Shown here: positions 42,296-51,862 of the stretch, one piece after another
How the letters are laid out: each line of letters starts with the position of its first letter
Position numbering within the stretch: position 1 is the stretch's first letter
Assembly (NCBI GenBank): GCA_035604215.1
Contig: DATNIW010000025.1
Span: 1 to 64,000, forward strand
Length of the DNA stretch: 64,000 nucleotides
Direction of reading: 5' to 3'
Source: UBA5070 sp035604215
Lineage (GTDB): Bacteria > Fibrobacterota > Fibrobacteria > UBA5070
The notes under the pieces: generated by a model
Told to the model about the DNA's origin: nothing
Database searches by the model: none
What the model saw: the letters and a program-made list of their open reading frames with translations, nothing else
Program-made: the position numbers and the translations under genes

Positions 42296-44017
42296 ATGCA
42301 ATTGGTCTCCAAGCTCTTCGGTCGCACCCTCCGCGAAGCACCTTCCGACGCCGAGATGGCCTGCCACGTCTGGCTGGCCCGCGCGGGCCTGATCCGCCGG
42401 ATCGCGGCGGGTCTCTACGCCGTTCAGCCCATGGGGCAGCGCGCCATCCGCCGGATCGAATCCGTCATCCGGTCGGAGATGGAAGCCATTGGCGGCCAGG
42501 AATTGTCCCTCCCTCTGGTGCAGCCCGCGGAATTGTGGGAGAGATCGGGACGATACGACCTGATCGGATCCGAGCTGGTCCGCTTCAAGGACCGGGGTCA
42601 GCACGCGATGGTGCTGGCCATGACCCACGAGGAAGCCGTCACCCAGGTCGCCTCCGAGGAGCTGTCCAGCCATCGGCAGCTCCCCTTCATGCTCTGGCAG
42701 TTCCAATTGAAGTTCCGCGACGAGCCCCGTGCCCGCGGCGGCCTGATCCGCGTGCGCGAATTCACCATGAAGGACGCCTATTCGTTCCACAAGGACCAGG
42801 AGTGCCTGGACGGGTACTACGGGAAAGCCTACGACGCCTACGTCAGGATCTTCCGACGCTGCGGGATCGAACCCGTGATCGTGCAATCCGACACCGGCAT
42901 CATGGGCGGCAAGGTCGCCCACGAATTCATGCTGCAGTCCCCCATGGGAGAGGACAGCCTCATCCTCTGTCCCGAAACCGGCTACAGCGCCAACGCCGAG
43001 ATCGCCGTGTTCGCCCGCGAAGGGATCCCCGGGGAGGCGCTTTTGGCGGAAAAGGTCGCCACACCCGGCAAATCCTCGATCGAGGACGTCTCCAGGCTTC
43101 TGGGGATCCAGGCGAAGAACACCCTCAAGATGGTGATGTACGGCGCCATCCTGGGCGACCGGACGGAATTCGTGGCCGTGGCCATCCGCGGCGACCTGGA
43201 CGTCTCGGAGACCAAGGTGCGCAACATCCTGAAGGCGCGCGACCTCTTCCCCGCCACCGACGACCAGATCCGCGCCGCAGGACTGGTTCCCGGGTTCGCT
43301 TCTCCGGTGGGCATGGGAAGCGGAATCCTGCTGGTGGACCTGTCCGTGCCGGTGAGCGCCAATCTGGTGGCGGGAGCCAACGAGGCGGGTTTCCATGTGA
43401 AGAACGTGAACCACGGGCGCGACTTCGAATCGCGAGCGCCGTTCACGGATCCCGTGGACGTCGCCCAGGCCGCGGAAGGCCATCTGGAGATCGGGGGCAC
43501 TCACCGTCTCCAGGCGGTGCGCGGCATCGAAATCGGGAACATCTTCAAGCTCGGGACAAAATTCAGCGAGGCGTTGGGCTGCACCTTCCAGGCGGAAGAC
43601 AAGACCACCCAACCCGCCATCATGGGCTGCTACGGGATCGGGGTGGGCCGACTGCTGGCCTCGATCGTCGAAAACTCCCACGACGAAAACGGGATCGTCT
43701 GGCCCCGCGAGGTGACGCCGTACCATGTTCACATCGTCCCTCTGGGCAAGGAGCCGGAGATCCTGGCCGACTGCATCTCCCTGGGCGCGGAACTGGAAAA
43801 GGCCGGCTTCGACGTGCTCCTGGACGACCGCGACGAGAGGCCGGGGGTGAAGTTCAAGGATGCCGACATCTGGGGCATTCCCGTGAGGTTGGCGCTCGGG
43901 GGCAAGTCCAGGGAACAAGGCGCCTTCGAATGGAAACCGCGCAGCGGCGGCGAAATGCGGCTGGTTCCCGCGAACGGAATCCTCTCCGAGGTCCGCGCCT
44001 TCTACGCCGCGGCCTGA
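42296..44017 (+). CDS. proS: Prolyl-tRNA synthetase, bacterial type with editing domain
   Basis: ProS charges tRNA-Pro. The 573-aa class II synthetase has motif 1/2 segments GLYAVQPMGQRAIRRIE, MTHEEAVT and FKFRDEPRARGGLIRVREF (cited as LKFRDEPRARGGL), the YbaK-like editing insert (about 230-380), motif 3 YGIGVGRLLAS and an anticodon-binding C-domain (VHIVPLGKE...VLLDDRDERPGVKFKD). The insert clears mischarged Ala-tRNA-Pro. It overlaps a convergent gene by 16 bp. Confidence 0.96.
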   Translation: MQLVSKLFGRTLREAPSDAEMACHVWLARAGLIRRIAAGLYAVQPMGQRAIRRIESVIRSEMEAIGGQELSLPLVQPAELWERSGRYDLIGSELVRFKDRGQHAMVLAMTHEEAVTQVASEELSSHRQLPFMLWQFQLKFRDEPRARGGLIRVREFTMKDAYSFHKDQECLDGYYGKAYDAYVRIFRRCGIEPVIVQSDTGIMGGKVAHEFMLQSPMGEDSLILCPETGYSANAEIAVFAREGIPGEALLAEKVATPGKSSIEDVSRLLGIQAKNTLKMVMYGAILGDRTEFVAVAIRGDLDVSETKVRNILKARDLFPATDDQIRAAGLVPGFASPVGMGSGILLVDLSVPVSANLVAGANEAGFHVKNVNHGRDFESRAPFTDPVDVAQAAEGHLEIGGTHRLQAVRGIEIGNIFKLGTKFSEALGCTFQAEDKTTQPAIMGCYGIGVGRLLASIVENSHDENGIVWPREVTPYHVHIVPLGKEPEILADCISLGAELEKAGFDVLLDDRDERPGVKFKDADIWGIPVRLALGGKSREQGAFEWKPRSGGEMRLVPANGILSEVRAFYAAA

Positions 44018-44355
44018 ACCGCCGTCAGGAGCTTCTGCTCCGCCTGTGCCAGCCACGAAGTCTTGATGGAGTAGTGGCTGGCGTGGGCGATGCATCTGCC
44101 ATCCAACAGGGCCAGGACCTGCGGGGACTGGTGCGCGACATGGATGAGCTCGGAGATGCCCCGGGCCGCAGGCTTGGCTTCCAGGACATCGCACTGGGCC
44201 AAAAGGACGGTCCTCGGTCCGTCTTGGAACGCCTCCCAGGCTTCCTGGGCGACTTGACTGATCCCGCACGTGGGGGAATACTTGAACAACAGCACGGGGT
44301 CCGGCCCCGCCAGCAAGGCATCCATCTCCTCCAGAGTCCGGATCTCCTGAACCAT
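44002..44355 (-). CDS. YtxJ/BrxC-like monothiol bacilliredoxin
   Basis: The 117-aa thioredoxin-fold protein has a single active-site Cys in LLFKYSPTCGIS (Cys30), then VAHQSPQVLALLDGR and ASHYSIKT, matching YtxJ, the BrxC-type partner of bacillithiol in Bacillus. CGGAGG lies 5 nt before ATG 44355. Together with the BrxA/B-type gene at 16129 it hints that this organism uses bacillithiol; no biosynthesis genes are in the window. Confidence 0.82.
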   Translation of the reverse strand: MVQEIRTLEEMDALLAGPDPVLLFKYSPTCGISQVAQEAWEAFQDGPRTVLLAQCDVLEAKPAARGISELIHVAHQSPQVLALLDGRCIAHASHYSIKTSWLAQAEQKLLTAVQAAA

Positions 44356-44386
44356 GCCACCTCCGATTGTTAGGTTCCAAACTACC

Positions 44387-45955
44387 ATGCCACGGCTTCC
44401 TGGACTCCCCAGCCTCCTTCTGGTCTCGCTTCTAGCCGGGTGCCAATTCGACTCCGTCGGCGAAGACTACGCGCAAAGCGACAACCTCGCCTACAGGGTT
44501 TTGCAACGCTCGGACGGCAGCCGGCAGTTGGAAACGCGCATCCCCATCTACCCGAACTTCTTCACCGGTTTCACTTCAGGCTCCTCTTCCGACCCGGTCC
44601 ACATCGACTCCACTCCTCCAGGCCAGAGCAAGGGAATCTGGTGGCGGCAGAACGACGTCTACATCGCCCAGCAGTGGGGGGACCTCGAGGAGTTCTGGTT
44701 CGGTTGGTGGATTCTGGACCTGCTGCAGATCGACCGCCAGAACCAGACCATCCCGACACCCTTCGCCTCCCAAGGCGTGGCGGCACTGTATTCCGCATTC
44801 GAGACCGACGCTTACAGAGGCCATGTTTTCACCAGGTATTGGCCTCCAGAAGCGAACTCGTACCTGAACACAGCATTCACTGGATCCGGTCAAGTCCTGT
44901 TGTTTGGAATCTTCCCGCGCCCCTGGACCCCTCCAAGTTCAGGCGGTCTGGACACGCTGATCGTCGCCCAAGCCGCCCCCGGCTCTCCAGCGGCCGAAGC
45001 GGGGCTACGCAACGGAGATCGGATCCTCACCGTGAATCGACACTGGGCCAGCCTGGAATACCTGAACGACTCGGTGGGGACCGGGAACACGATCTTCGCC
45101 TACCTGCGACCCGGCGTTGGTCTCGATACCGTGCAGATGACTCGTGCTCCTGTCGCCATGCCCTCGGTCTGGGCGGACACCCTGCCCGGCGGCATCGGGT
45201 ACCTCACCATCGTCGGGTTCGACGACGCGGATTCCTCGGGCACACCCATCCTTCCTTCCTCCGATCTGCAATTCCAGGCTTCGGCCGCTTGGCTGGATTC
45301 CGTCACAAGGCCCGGCAGACCCTGGATCTTGGACCTGATCGAGGACGGTGGCGGCGACATCGGTGTGTCGCGGAACATCGCCTCCTCCATCCTCCCCGCC
45401 GGGGATTCCCTCGTGATGCTCACCGAGCGGGTCCTGCCCGACAATTCCCCCTACCTGGAAGGTCAGGACACGACCTACCCGATGACCGATACCACGGTTC
45501 CACCTCACCTGCATGGACGCCAAGTCCTCATCCTCCAGGACAGCGGGACCGCCAGCGCCTCGGAACTTGTGATCTCCGCCTTGCGCGAAAACCTTGGCTC
45601 CATGGTCCGGGAATTCGGCGAAACAACCTTCGGCAAGGGCATCGGCCAGCACTACATCCCAACTCCGCTCGGCGGGTACGTGGCGGTCACCAGTATCCAC
45701 ATCGACCCCGTCCACGGCAAGCCGTCCTATCACCACATCGGGATTCCCGCGGACGTCGCCGCTTCCACGGATTCGGCCGCCGTGGTCCTGGCCTGGCAGT
45801 ACGCCACCTCGGGGTCGGTTTCGGCCCGAGCGCTGTCTCCGGCCTCTCTGCGGCCCAGCTCAAAGGTCCTGGCATGGAACCGCCTCCAGGCGAAGCGTCC
45901 GACTCCGCCGGAACTTCGCAAACGCGACCCGTTCAGCCACGGCCCCTCGTTCTGA
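44387..45955 (+). CDS. S41-family (C-terminal-processing-like) peptidase, lipoprotein
   Basis: The 522-aa product has a signal peptide with lipobox LLAGC (Cys19), so it is lipid-anchored in the envelope. A PDZ domain (AAPGSPAAEAGLRNGDRIL) precedes the S41 fold: GGIGYLTIVGF, LDLIEDGGGDIG, the catalytic Ser in QDSGTASASELVISAL and Lys in TTFGKGIGQHY. S41 peptidases trim envelope proteins. ATG 44387 starts the signal peptide directly. It stands alone between two leftward genes. Confidence 0.88.
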   Translation: MPRLPGLPSLLLVSLLAGCQFDSVGEDYAQSDNLAYRVLQRSDGSRQLETRIPIYPNFFTGFTSGSSSDPVHIDSTPPGQSKGIWWRQNDVYIAQQWGDLEEFWFGWWILDLLQIDRQNQTIPTPFASQGVAALYSAFETDAYRGHVFTRYWPPEANSYLNTAFTGSGQVLLFGIFPRPWTPPSSGGLDTLIVAQAAPGSPAAEAGLRNGDRILTVNRHWASLEYLNDSVGTGNTIFAYLRPGVGLDTVQMTRAPVAMPSVWADTLPGGIGYLTIVGFDDADSSGTPILPSSDLQFQASAAWLDSVTRPGRPWILDLIEDGGGDIGVSRNIASSILPAGDSLVMLTERVLPDNSPYLEGQDTTYPMTDTTVPPHLHGRQVLILQDSGTASASELVISALRENLGSMVREFGETTFGKGIGQHYIPTPLGGYVAVTSIHIDPVHGKPSYHHIGIPADVAASTDSAAVVLAWQYATSGSVSARALSPASLRPSSKVLAWNRLQAKRPTPPELRKRDPFSHGPSF

Positions 45956-45971
45956 CGGAATCCGTCTCTTC

Positions 45972-48900
45972 TCAGATCCAGCGCAGGTCCAGGGTGAGAG
46001 GCGCCTCCGGACGCGGGGGACATTCCATCGGTACCGTGGTGCCCTGCGTGTAGCCGAAGGGCTGGAACCGCTCGAAGCGGCGGGATTCCGCCTCGTTGGC
46101 GTTCACCGGATGGGTCTCGTAGGCCTTCCCTCCCGGATGCTTGACATGGTAGGTCACACCGGTGACGCTGCGACGCGCCCATTCGTCGTACAGCTCGATG
46201 GTCAGCGGCGAATGCACCCCGATGGTCGGGTGCAGGCACGAGGGCGGTTGCCAGGCGCGGTAGCGAACGCCGGCGACGAATTCGCCTTCGGTTCCCGTGG
46301 GGTGCAGGGGAATGCGCGCTCCGTTGCACAGCACGCTGTGCCGTCCGGGGGTGCCCACCTGGACCTTGACCTGGATCCTCTCCACGGAGCTGTCCACGAA
46401 GCGGACCGCTCCTCCCCCGCCCTGTTCCTCCCCGAGCACATGCCAGGGCTCCAAGGCGTGCCGGATCTCCACCGAGGTGTTCTCGTGGACGAAACCGCCC
46501 AGCTTGGGGAATCGGAATTCCAGGTGCGGATGGTACCAGGAGCTCTCGAAGGGCAATCCCGACCCGCGGAGATCGGACAGCACCTCGGCGAGGTCGCCGA
46601 AGAGGAAATGCGGAAGGAGCCATCGGTCGTGGAGGATGTTGTTCCAGCGCGCCACGGGCCGATCCCAGGGCGTCTCCCAGAATTTGGCGACCAGTCCGCG
46701 CACGAGGAGCTGCTGGGCCAGGCTCATGCGCTCGTGCGGGGGCATCTCGAAGGAACGGAGCTCCAGCAATCCAAGCCTGCCGGTCGAGGAATCGGGCGAA
46801 TAGAGCTTGTCGATGCAGAACTCGGTGCGGTGGGTGTTCCCGGTCGCGTCCACCAGCAGGTTCCGCAGCACGCGGTCCACGAGCCACGGAGGAGTCCTCC
46901 CCTCGGACGGAATCTGCCGGAAGGCCAGGTCCAACTCGTGGATGGAGTCGTTGCGGGCCTCGTCCACCCGGGGGGACTGGCTCGTCGGGCCCACGAACAG
47001 ACCGGAAAACGCGTACGACAGGGATGGATGCGCCAGCCAGTACCCCAGCATGGACTTGAGCAGGTCCGGTCTGCGAAGGAAGGGGCTGTCCTCGGGAGTG
47101 GACCCGCCCACCACCACGTGGTTGCCGCCGCCGGTCCCCGCGATCCGACCGTCCACGAGGAACTTCTCCGTTCCCAGCCGGCAGGCGCGCGCCTCCTCGT
47201 AGAGGACGGTGGTGTTGTGGACGGTTTCCGACCAGGATGCCGCGGGCTGGATGTTGACCTCGATCACGCCGGGATCGGGAGTCACGGCGAAGCTGTGGAG
47301 CCTGGGGTCCCTGGGAGCCGCGTAGCCTTCGGTGAGGACGCGCAACCCGGTGGCCCGAGCGGTGTCTTCCAGGGCGGTCATCAGCTCCAGCCAGTGCTCG
47401 ACATGCTCGAAAGGCGGCAGGAAGAGACGCAGGATTCCGTCGCGGACTTCGGCGCAAAGGGCGGTGCGGACCAATTCCGAAGGGATCATGCTGTCGCGGA
47501 CGCGGTCTTCCTGGGCGGCGTCCAGCCCCGGACGCCCCCGGCGCTGCACACGGGGCGGGAGAGCTCCGCGGGGGGCCAGCGGATCGGGAGCGGTGTCCTG
47601 CCAGCGTTCACCGGGAACCACCCACGGCAACGAGTCCAGAGGGAGCCGGTAGCCCATGGGAGAATCGCCGGGGATCAGGTACAGGCGATCGCGCCGCAGG
47701 AACCAGTTGCCGGTTTCCCAGCCCGAATCGCCGCGCCGGAGAGGAAGAGCGTAACCGATCACCTCCTGGAGTCCCCTGTCGAAGACGCGGGCGAGCCTCG
47801 CGCGTTCCTCGGCGTTCTCCAGGTCCGACTTGTGCGGATCGACATTGATGGGAAGGTTCCTCTCGCGCCACAGCCAGTACCAGGCGTCTTCGTATCCGGG
47901 CATGGAGAAAGCCGGATCCACGTCCAAGCGCGCCGCGAGATGGGAGAGGAATCGCGCCGCGTCGGCCGTCGTGGAGCCATCCGGCTTCTCTTCGTCGGCC
48001 CAGAGGCCGGGATCCGTCCAGACGGCTTCCCCGTCCTTGCGCCAGTGGCAGGAAAGGGCCCACCGGGGCAGGCTTTCGCCGGGGTACTGCTTGCCCTGGC
48101 CGAAATGGACCATTCCCCCGGGAGCGAACCTGTCCTGGAGACGGCGCAGGAGACGACCGGCAAGCAGACGTTTGGCCGGGCCCTGCGCCGCCACGTTCCA
48201 CTCGTCCCCGCTGTAGTCGTCCACGGACACGAACGTGGGTTCGCCCCCCATCGTCAGCCGGACATCGCCTTCGCGCAATTTGTCTTCCACCAACCGCCCC
48301 GCCACGTCGATGGCTCGCCACTCCTCCTCGGAATAGGGTCTGGTCGCCCGCGGCGCCTCGGGGAGCCGGGTGACGGACATGTGGAAATCGAATTCGACTT
48401 CCGCCTTTTCCACCCCTCCCGAAATGGGCGCCGCGGATCCGGGCTCCGGCGAGCAGGCCAGCGGAATGTGACCCTCCCCCGCCATGAGACCCGAAGTCGG
48501 ATCGAGCCCGATCCATCCGGCCCCGGGGACATAGGCTTCGGCCCAGGCGTGGAGATCGGTGAAATCCTTCTCCGGCCCGCTCGGGCCATCCAGGTTCTTC
48601 CGGTCCGGGGCCAACTGGATCAGGTAGCCGCTGGCGAAACGCGCCGCGACGCCCATCCGGCGCAGGACCTGCACCAGAAGCCACGCCGAATCGCGGCAGG
48701 AGCCGGCCGCCTTGGAAAGCGTCTCTTCGGGCGACTGCACGCCGGGCTCCATGCGGATCAGGTAGCGGATTTCCGCGAAGATCCTGCGGTTGACATCCAC
48801 CAGGAAATCCACCGTGCGGACCTTCGTCCGTGGGATGCCGGCCACGAACTTCTCGAGAAGAGGCGTGGACGCGGACTGCTTGAGATATGGCGCGAGATCC

Positions 48901-49235
48901 GACGCCGTGGCCGCATCGTAGGCGAAGGGCCACTGTTCGAACGCCTCTTCCATGAAGAAGTCGAATGGGTTGATGACCACGAGATCGGCCACGAGGTCCA
49001 CGGAAACCCTGAACTCGCGCACGGGCGACGGAAACACCGCGCGAGCCAGGAAATTCCCATGGGGATCCTGGTGCCAGTTCAGAAAATGTCCCGCAGGTTC
49101 GATCTTCAGCGAATACCCCAGGATGGGTGTTCGGCAATGGGCGGCCGGCCGGAGTCGGATCACCTGCGGCCCGAGGCTCACGAGGCGGTCGTAGCGGTAA
49201 TGGGTCGAATGACGTAGGGCGACCTGGATGGACAT
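45972..49235 (-). CDS. Transglutaminase-like protease fused to DUF2126
   Basis: The 1087-aa protein has an N-terminal bacterial transglutaminase-like region (1-90), a transglutaminase core with the triad Cys180 (GSCRDSA), His229 (DLHAW) and Asp245 (LDPTSG), and a long DUF2126 domain (about 310-1087). Family members travel with circularly permuted ATP-grasp and alpha-E proteins in a predicted peptide-bond-forming or trimming system. No signal peptide is seen. The ATP-grasp and alpha-E genes are divergent, 166 bp away. Confidence 0.9.
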   Translation of the reverse strand: MSIQVALRHSTHYRYDRLVSLGPQVIRLRPAAHCRTPILGYSLKIEPAGHFLNWHQDPHGNFLARAVFPSPVREFRVSVDLVADLVVINPFDFFMEEAFEQWPFAYDAATASDLAPYLKQSASTPLLEKFVAGIPRTKVRTVDFLVDVNRRIFAEIRYLIRMEPGVQSPEETLSKAAGSCRDSAWLLVQVLRRMGVAARFASGYLIQLAPDRKNLDGPSGPEKDFTDLHAWAEAYVPGAGWIGLDPTSGLMAGEGHIPLACSPEPGSAAPISGGVEKAEVEFDFHMSVTRLPEAPRATRPYSEEEWRAIDVAGRLVEDKLREGDVRLTMGGEPTFVSVDDYSGDEWNVAAQGPAKRLLAGRLLRRLQDRFAPGGMVHFGQGKQYPGESLPRWALSCHWRKDGEAVWTDPGLWADEEKPDGSTTADAARFLSHLAARLDVDPAFSMPGYEDAWYWLWRERNLPINVDPHKSDLENAEERARLARVFDRGLQEVIGYALPLRRGDSGWETGNWFLRRDRLYLIPGDSPMGYRLPLDSLPWVVPGERWQDTAPDPLAPRGALPPRVQRRGRPGLDAAQEDRVRDSMIPSELVRTALCAEVRDGILRLFLPPFEHVEHWLELMTALEDTARATGLRVLTEGYAAPRDPRLHSFAVTPDPGVIEVNIQPAASWSETVHNTTVLYEEARACRLGTEKFLVDGRIAGTGGGNHVVVGGSTPEDSPFLRRPDLLKSMLGYWLAHPSLSYAFSGLFVGPTSQSPRVDEARNDSIHELDLAFRQIPSEGRTPPWLVDRVLRNLLVDATGNTHRTEFCIDKLYSPDSSTGRLGLLELRSFEMPPHERMSLAQQLLVRGLVAKFWETPWDRPVARWNNILHDRWLLPHFLFGDLAEVLSDLRGSGLPFESSWYHPHLEFRFPKLGGFVHENTSVEIRHALEPWHVLGEEQGGGGAVRFVDSSVERIQVKVQVGTPGRHSVLCNGARIPLHPTGTEGEFVAGVRYRAWQPPSCLHPTIGVHSPLTIELYDEWARRSVTGVTYHVKHPGGKAYETHPVNANEAESRRFERFQPFGYTQGTTVPMECPPRPEAPLTLDLRWI

Positions 49236-49240
49236 GGCGA

Positions 49241-49248
49241 CAATGATA
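49241..49248 (-). promoter_or_regulatory. -7-like box for the transglutaminase gene
   Basis: On the minus strand TATCATTG is a 7/8... fit to TAnnTTTG, with A for the first T of TTTG. Exactly 7 nt separate TATCAT from the ATG at 49235. Confidence 0.4.
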
Positions 49249-49401
49249 TGCGAATCTCCGGCCAGCCGGGATCGTTAGCAATTCAGACGAATTCGCAATG
49301 ACAAAAGGCGGGAGTGTCGTTTTGTGCGTGACAACGGACTTGCCATGGCGGCCCCTGTCGATTGGCAGCTAAATTGCGCAGAGATTCCGCCGGAGGCGCA
49401 A

Positions 49402-50847
49402 ATGAAGCCGATTCCTGAAATCTTCAGCAAATACAGGCTGGGACAAGCCTACGACGAGCTGTTCCAGCCCGACATGACGCCGCGCCCCCAGTACCAGCAG
49501 ATCTTCCACCGCATCGCCGACATGCCCAGGGACGTCTGGCACCAGCGCCAGGAGCAAGCCGATCTGATGTTCCTGAACCAGGGCATCACCTTCACCGTCT
49601 ACTCCTCGAACGAGGGGACGGAGAAGATATTCCCCTACGATCTCCTGCCCCGGATCATCACCGCGGGGGAATGGGCCGGGATCGAGAAGGGGCTGGAGCA
49701 GAGGATCGTCGCCCTCAACCTGTTCCTCAAGGACATCTACCACGAGGGGAAGATCTTCAAGGACGGCATCGTGCCGCGCGACATGGTCGAATCCTGTCCG
49801 CACTTCCGGCCCGAGATGAAAGGGGTCCGGGTTCCGAGGGACGTGTACGTCTCCATCACCGGGTCCGACCTCATCCGCCTGCCCGACGGACAATTCGCCG
49901 TCCTGGAAGACAATTTGCGCGTGCCCTCCGGCGTGAGCTACATGCTCACCAACCGGCAGGTCATGAAGCACGTCTTCCCCGTCCTGTTCGGATCCTACGA
50001 CGTCCGCCCGATCGACCACTACCCGCAGGAGCTGCTCGTGGCGCTGAAGTCGCTCGGCCAAGGCGGCATCGAGGATCCTTCGGTGGCACTGCTCACTCCG
50101 GGCGTGTACAACTCGGCCTACTTCGAGCACACGTTCCTGGCCCGCCAGATGGGAATTTCCCTGGTGGAGGGACGGGACCTGGTGGTGTACAACAAGAAGG
50201 TCTACAAGCGGACCACGGCGGGGTTGGCGCGCGTCGACGTCATCTACCGGAGGATCGACGACGATTTCCTGGACCCGCAGATCTTCCGTCCCGATTCCAT
50301 CCTTGGCGTGCCCGGAATCTTCGAAGCCTTCACCGCCGGGAACGTGGCGCTGGCCAACGCCCCCGGAACCGGGGTCGCGGACGACAAGGCGATCTACGCC
50401 TACGTCCCTCGGATCATCAAGTACTACCTGGGCGAGGACCCCATCCTCCCCAATGTGGAGACGCACATCCTCGCCGAGGAAAAGGCCCGGGAGATGGTAC
50501 TGAAAAACCTGGACAAGATGGTGGTCAAGGCGGTGGGCGAATCCGGCGGATACGGCATGCTGATCGGCCCCCACGCCACGCAGGAGCAGCGCGACGCCTT
50601 CCGGGTGAAGATCCTGGAGAACCCGCGCAACTACATCGGGCAGCCCACCATCCAGCTCTCGCAGGCGCCCGCCTTCGTGGACGGCAGCATCGAAGGCAGG
50701 CACGTGGACCTGCGCCCCTACATCCTCTTCGGCAAGAAGGTGTCCATCGTGCCGGGCGGGCTCACGCGGGTGGCGTTGCGGAGGGGAAGCCTGGTGGTGA
50801 ACTCTTCGCAGGGCGGCGGGTCCAAGGACACCTGGGTGCTTTACTGA
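49402..50847 (+). CDS. Circularly permuted ATP-grasp protein
   Basis: The 481-aa protein belongs to the CP_ATPgrasp (DUF404/407) group: YDELFQPDMTPRPQY, DGIVPRDMVESCPHF, EDNLRVPSGVSYMLTNR and the ATP-binding VVKAVGESGGYGMLIGP, all typical. ATP-grasp enzymes form amide bonds via acyl phosphates. The product of this family is unknown. ATG 49402 is chosen for its CGGAGG ribosome site at 7 nt. The alpha-E gene follows after 16 bp. Confidence 0.92.
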   Translation: MKPIPEIFSKYRLGQAYDELFQPDMTPRPQYQQIFHRIADMPRDVWHQRQEQADLMFLNQGITFTVYSSNEGTEKIFPYDLLPRIITAGEWAGIEKGLEQRIVALNLFLKDIYHEGKIFKDGIVPRDMVESCPHFRPEMKGVRVPRDVYVSITGSDLIRLPDGQFAVLEDNLRVPSGVSYMLTNRQVMKHVFPVLFGSYDVRPIDHYPQELLVALKSLGQGGIEDPSVALLTPGVYNSAYFEHTFLARQMGISLVEGRDLVVYNKKVYKRTTAGLARVDVIYRRIDDDFLDPQIFRPDSILGVPGIFEAFTAGNVALANAPGTGVADDKAIYAYVPRIIKYYLGEDPILPNVETHILAEEKAREMVLKNLDKMVVKAVGESGGYGMLIGPHATQEQRDAFRVKILENPRNYIGQPTIQLSQAPAFVDGSIEGRHVDLRPYILFGKKVSIVPGGLTRVALRRGSLVVNSSQGGGSKDTWVLY

Positions 50848-50863
50848 AGAAGGAGTGCGCGTC

Positions 50864-51853
50864 ATGAACCAGACCAGCAGCCCCATGCTCTCTCGCGTCG
50901 CGGACAGCCTCTACTGGATGAGCCGCTACATCGAGCGGGCGGAGCACACCAGCCGCCTGATCGACGTCAACCTGAAACAGATGCTTGACGAATCTCCGGA
51001 AATGTCGGGGGTGCGGTGGAGCCGCGTCCTGTCCTGCCTCCGCACCGACCCGCCCAAGGAGGACCGGACCACGGCGGCCGTGGTGACATGGATGATGTTC
51101 GACCTGACGAATCCGGACTCCATCGCCACCTGCGTGGCGGTGGCGCGCGAAAACGCGCGCCAGATCCGGGAAGCGCTGTCCGCCGATTTCTGGGAGAACA
51201 TCAACCGCCTCCACCTGTATGTCCGCCAGGTGCTGCAGGATCCGGCGCAGCGCCGCGAGCCGCATGAATTCCTGCGCAGGATCCGGATCGACATCCACGT
51301 GCTCCACGGCATCGAGGACAGCACGCTGGTCCGCAGCGAGGGCTGGAACTTCATCCAGGCGGGAAAGGCCGTGGAGAGGGCCGCGGCCACGACCGCGCTT
51401 CTGGCGGAGCACGCCCAGGAATTCCTGGACATGGACATGGGCGGGGACGCCGACGGCTTCCTCCACTGGGTCTCCGTGCTCCGTTCCTGCACGGCCTTCG
51501 AGGCCTACATCAAGACCTACACCGCGGAACTGCACCCGGGGAGGGTGCTGGAGTTCCTGCTGCTCAACCCGCAATTCCCCCGCAGCGTCAGTTTCTGCCT
51601 GAGCACCCTGCACGACTGCATCCAAGGCATCGAGGTGGAACACGGGTTCCCCAGGGCGGCCCAGGCGGTCAAGCTGGCGCGACGCCTGGTGAGCCTGCTC
51701 GAATTCTGGGACATCGACGAACTGATGGGCGGGGACCTCAGGACCCATCTCTCCGAGGTGGAGTCCTTCTGCGGTCGGATCCACTCGGCCATCGAAGAGG
51801 CCTACATCTTCTACCCCAGCGCCCCGACGGAGATCCGGGAAGGCCTGCGGTAG
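50864..51853 (+). CDS. Alpha-E (DUF403) domain protein
   Basis: The 329-aa all-helical protein starts MLSRVADSLYWMSRYIERAEHT after a short lead, with FIQAGKAVERAAATTALL and CLSTLHDCIQGI in the family's pattern. Alpha-E proteins almost always accompany CP-ATP-grasp and transglutaminase genes and are thought to support the same undefined reaction. AAGGAG precedes ATG 50864. Confidence 0.92.
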   Translation: MNQTSSPMLSRVADSLYWMSRYIERAEHTSRLIDVNLKQMLDESPEMSGVRWSRVLSCLRTDPPKEDRTTAAVVTWMMFDLTNPDSIATCVAVARENARQIREALSADFWENINRLHLYVRQVLQDPAQRREPHEFLRRIRIDIHVLHGIEDSTLVRSEGWNFIQAGKAVERAAATTALLAEHAQEFLDMDMGGDADGFLHWVSVLRSCTAFEAYIKTYTAELHPGRVLEFLLLNPQFPRSVSFCLSTLHDCIQGIEVEHGFPRAAQAVKLARRLVSLLEFWDIDELMGGDLRTHLSEVESFCGRIHSAIEEAYIFYPSAPTEIREGLR

Positions 51854-51862
51854 GCGAGGACG

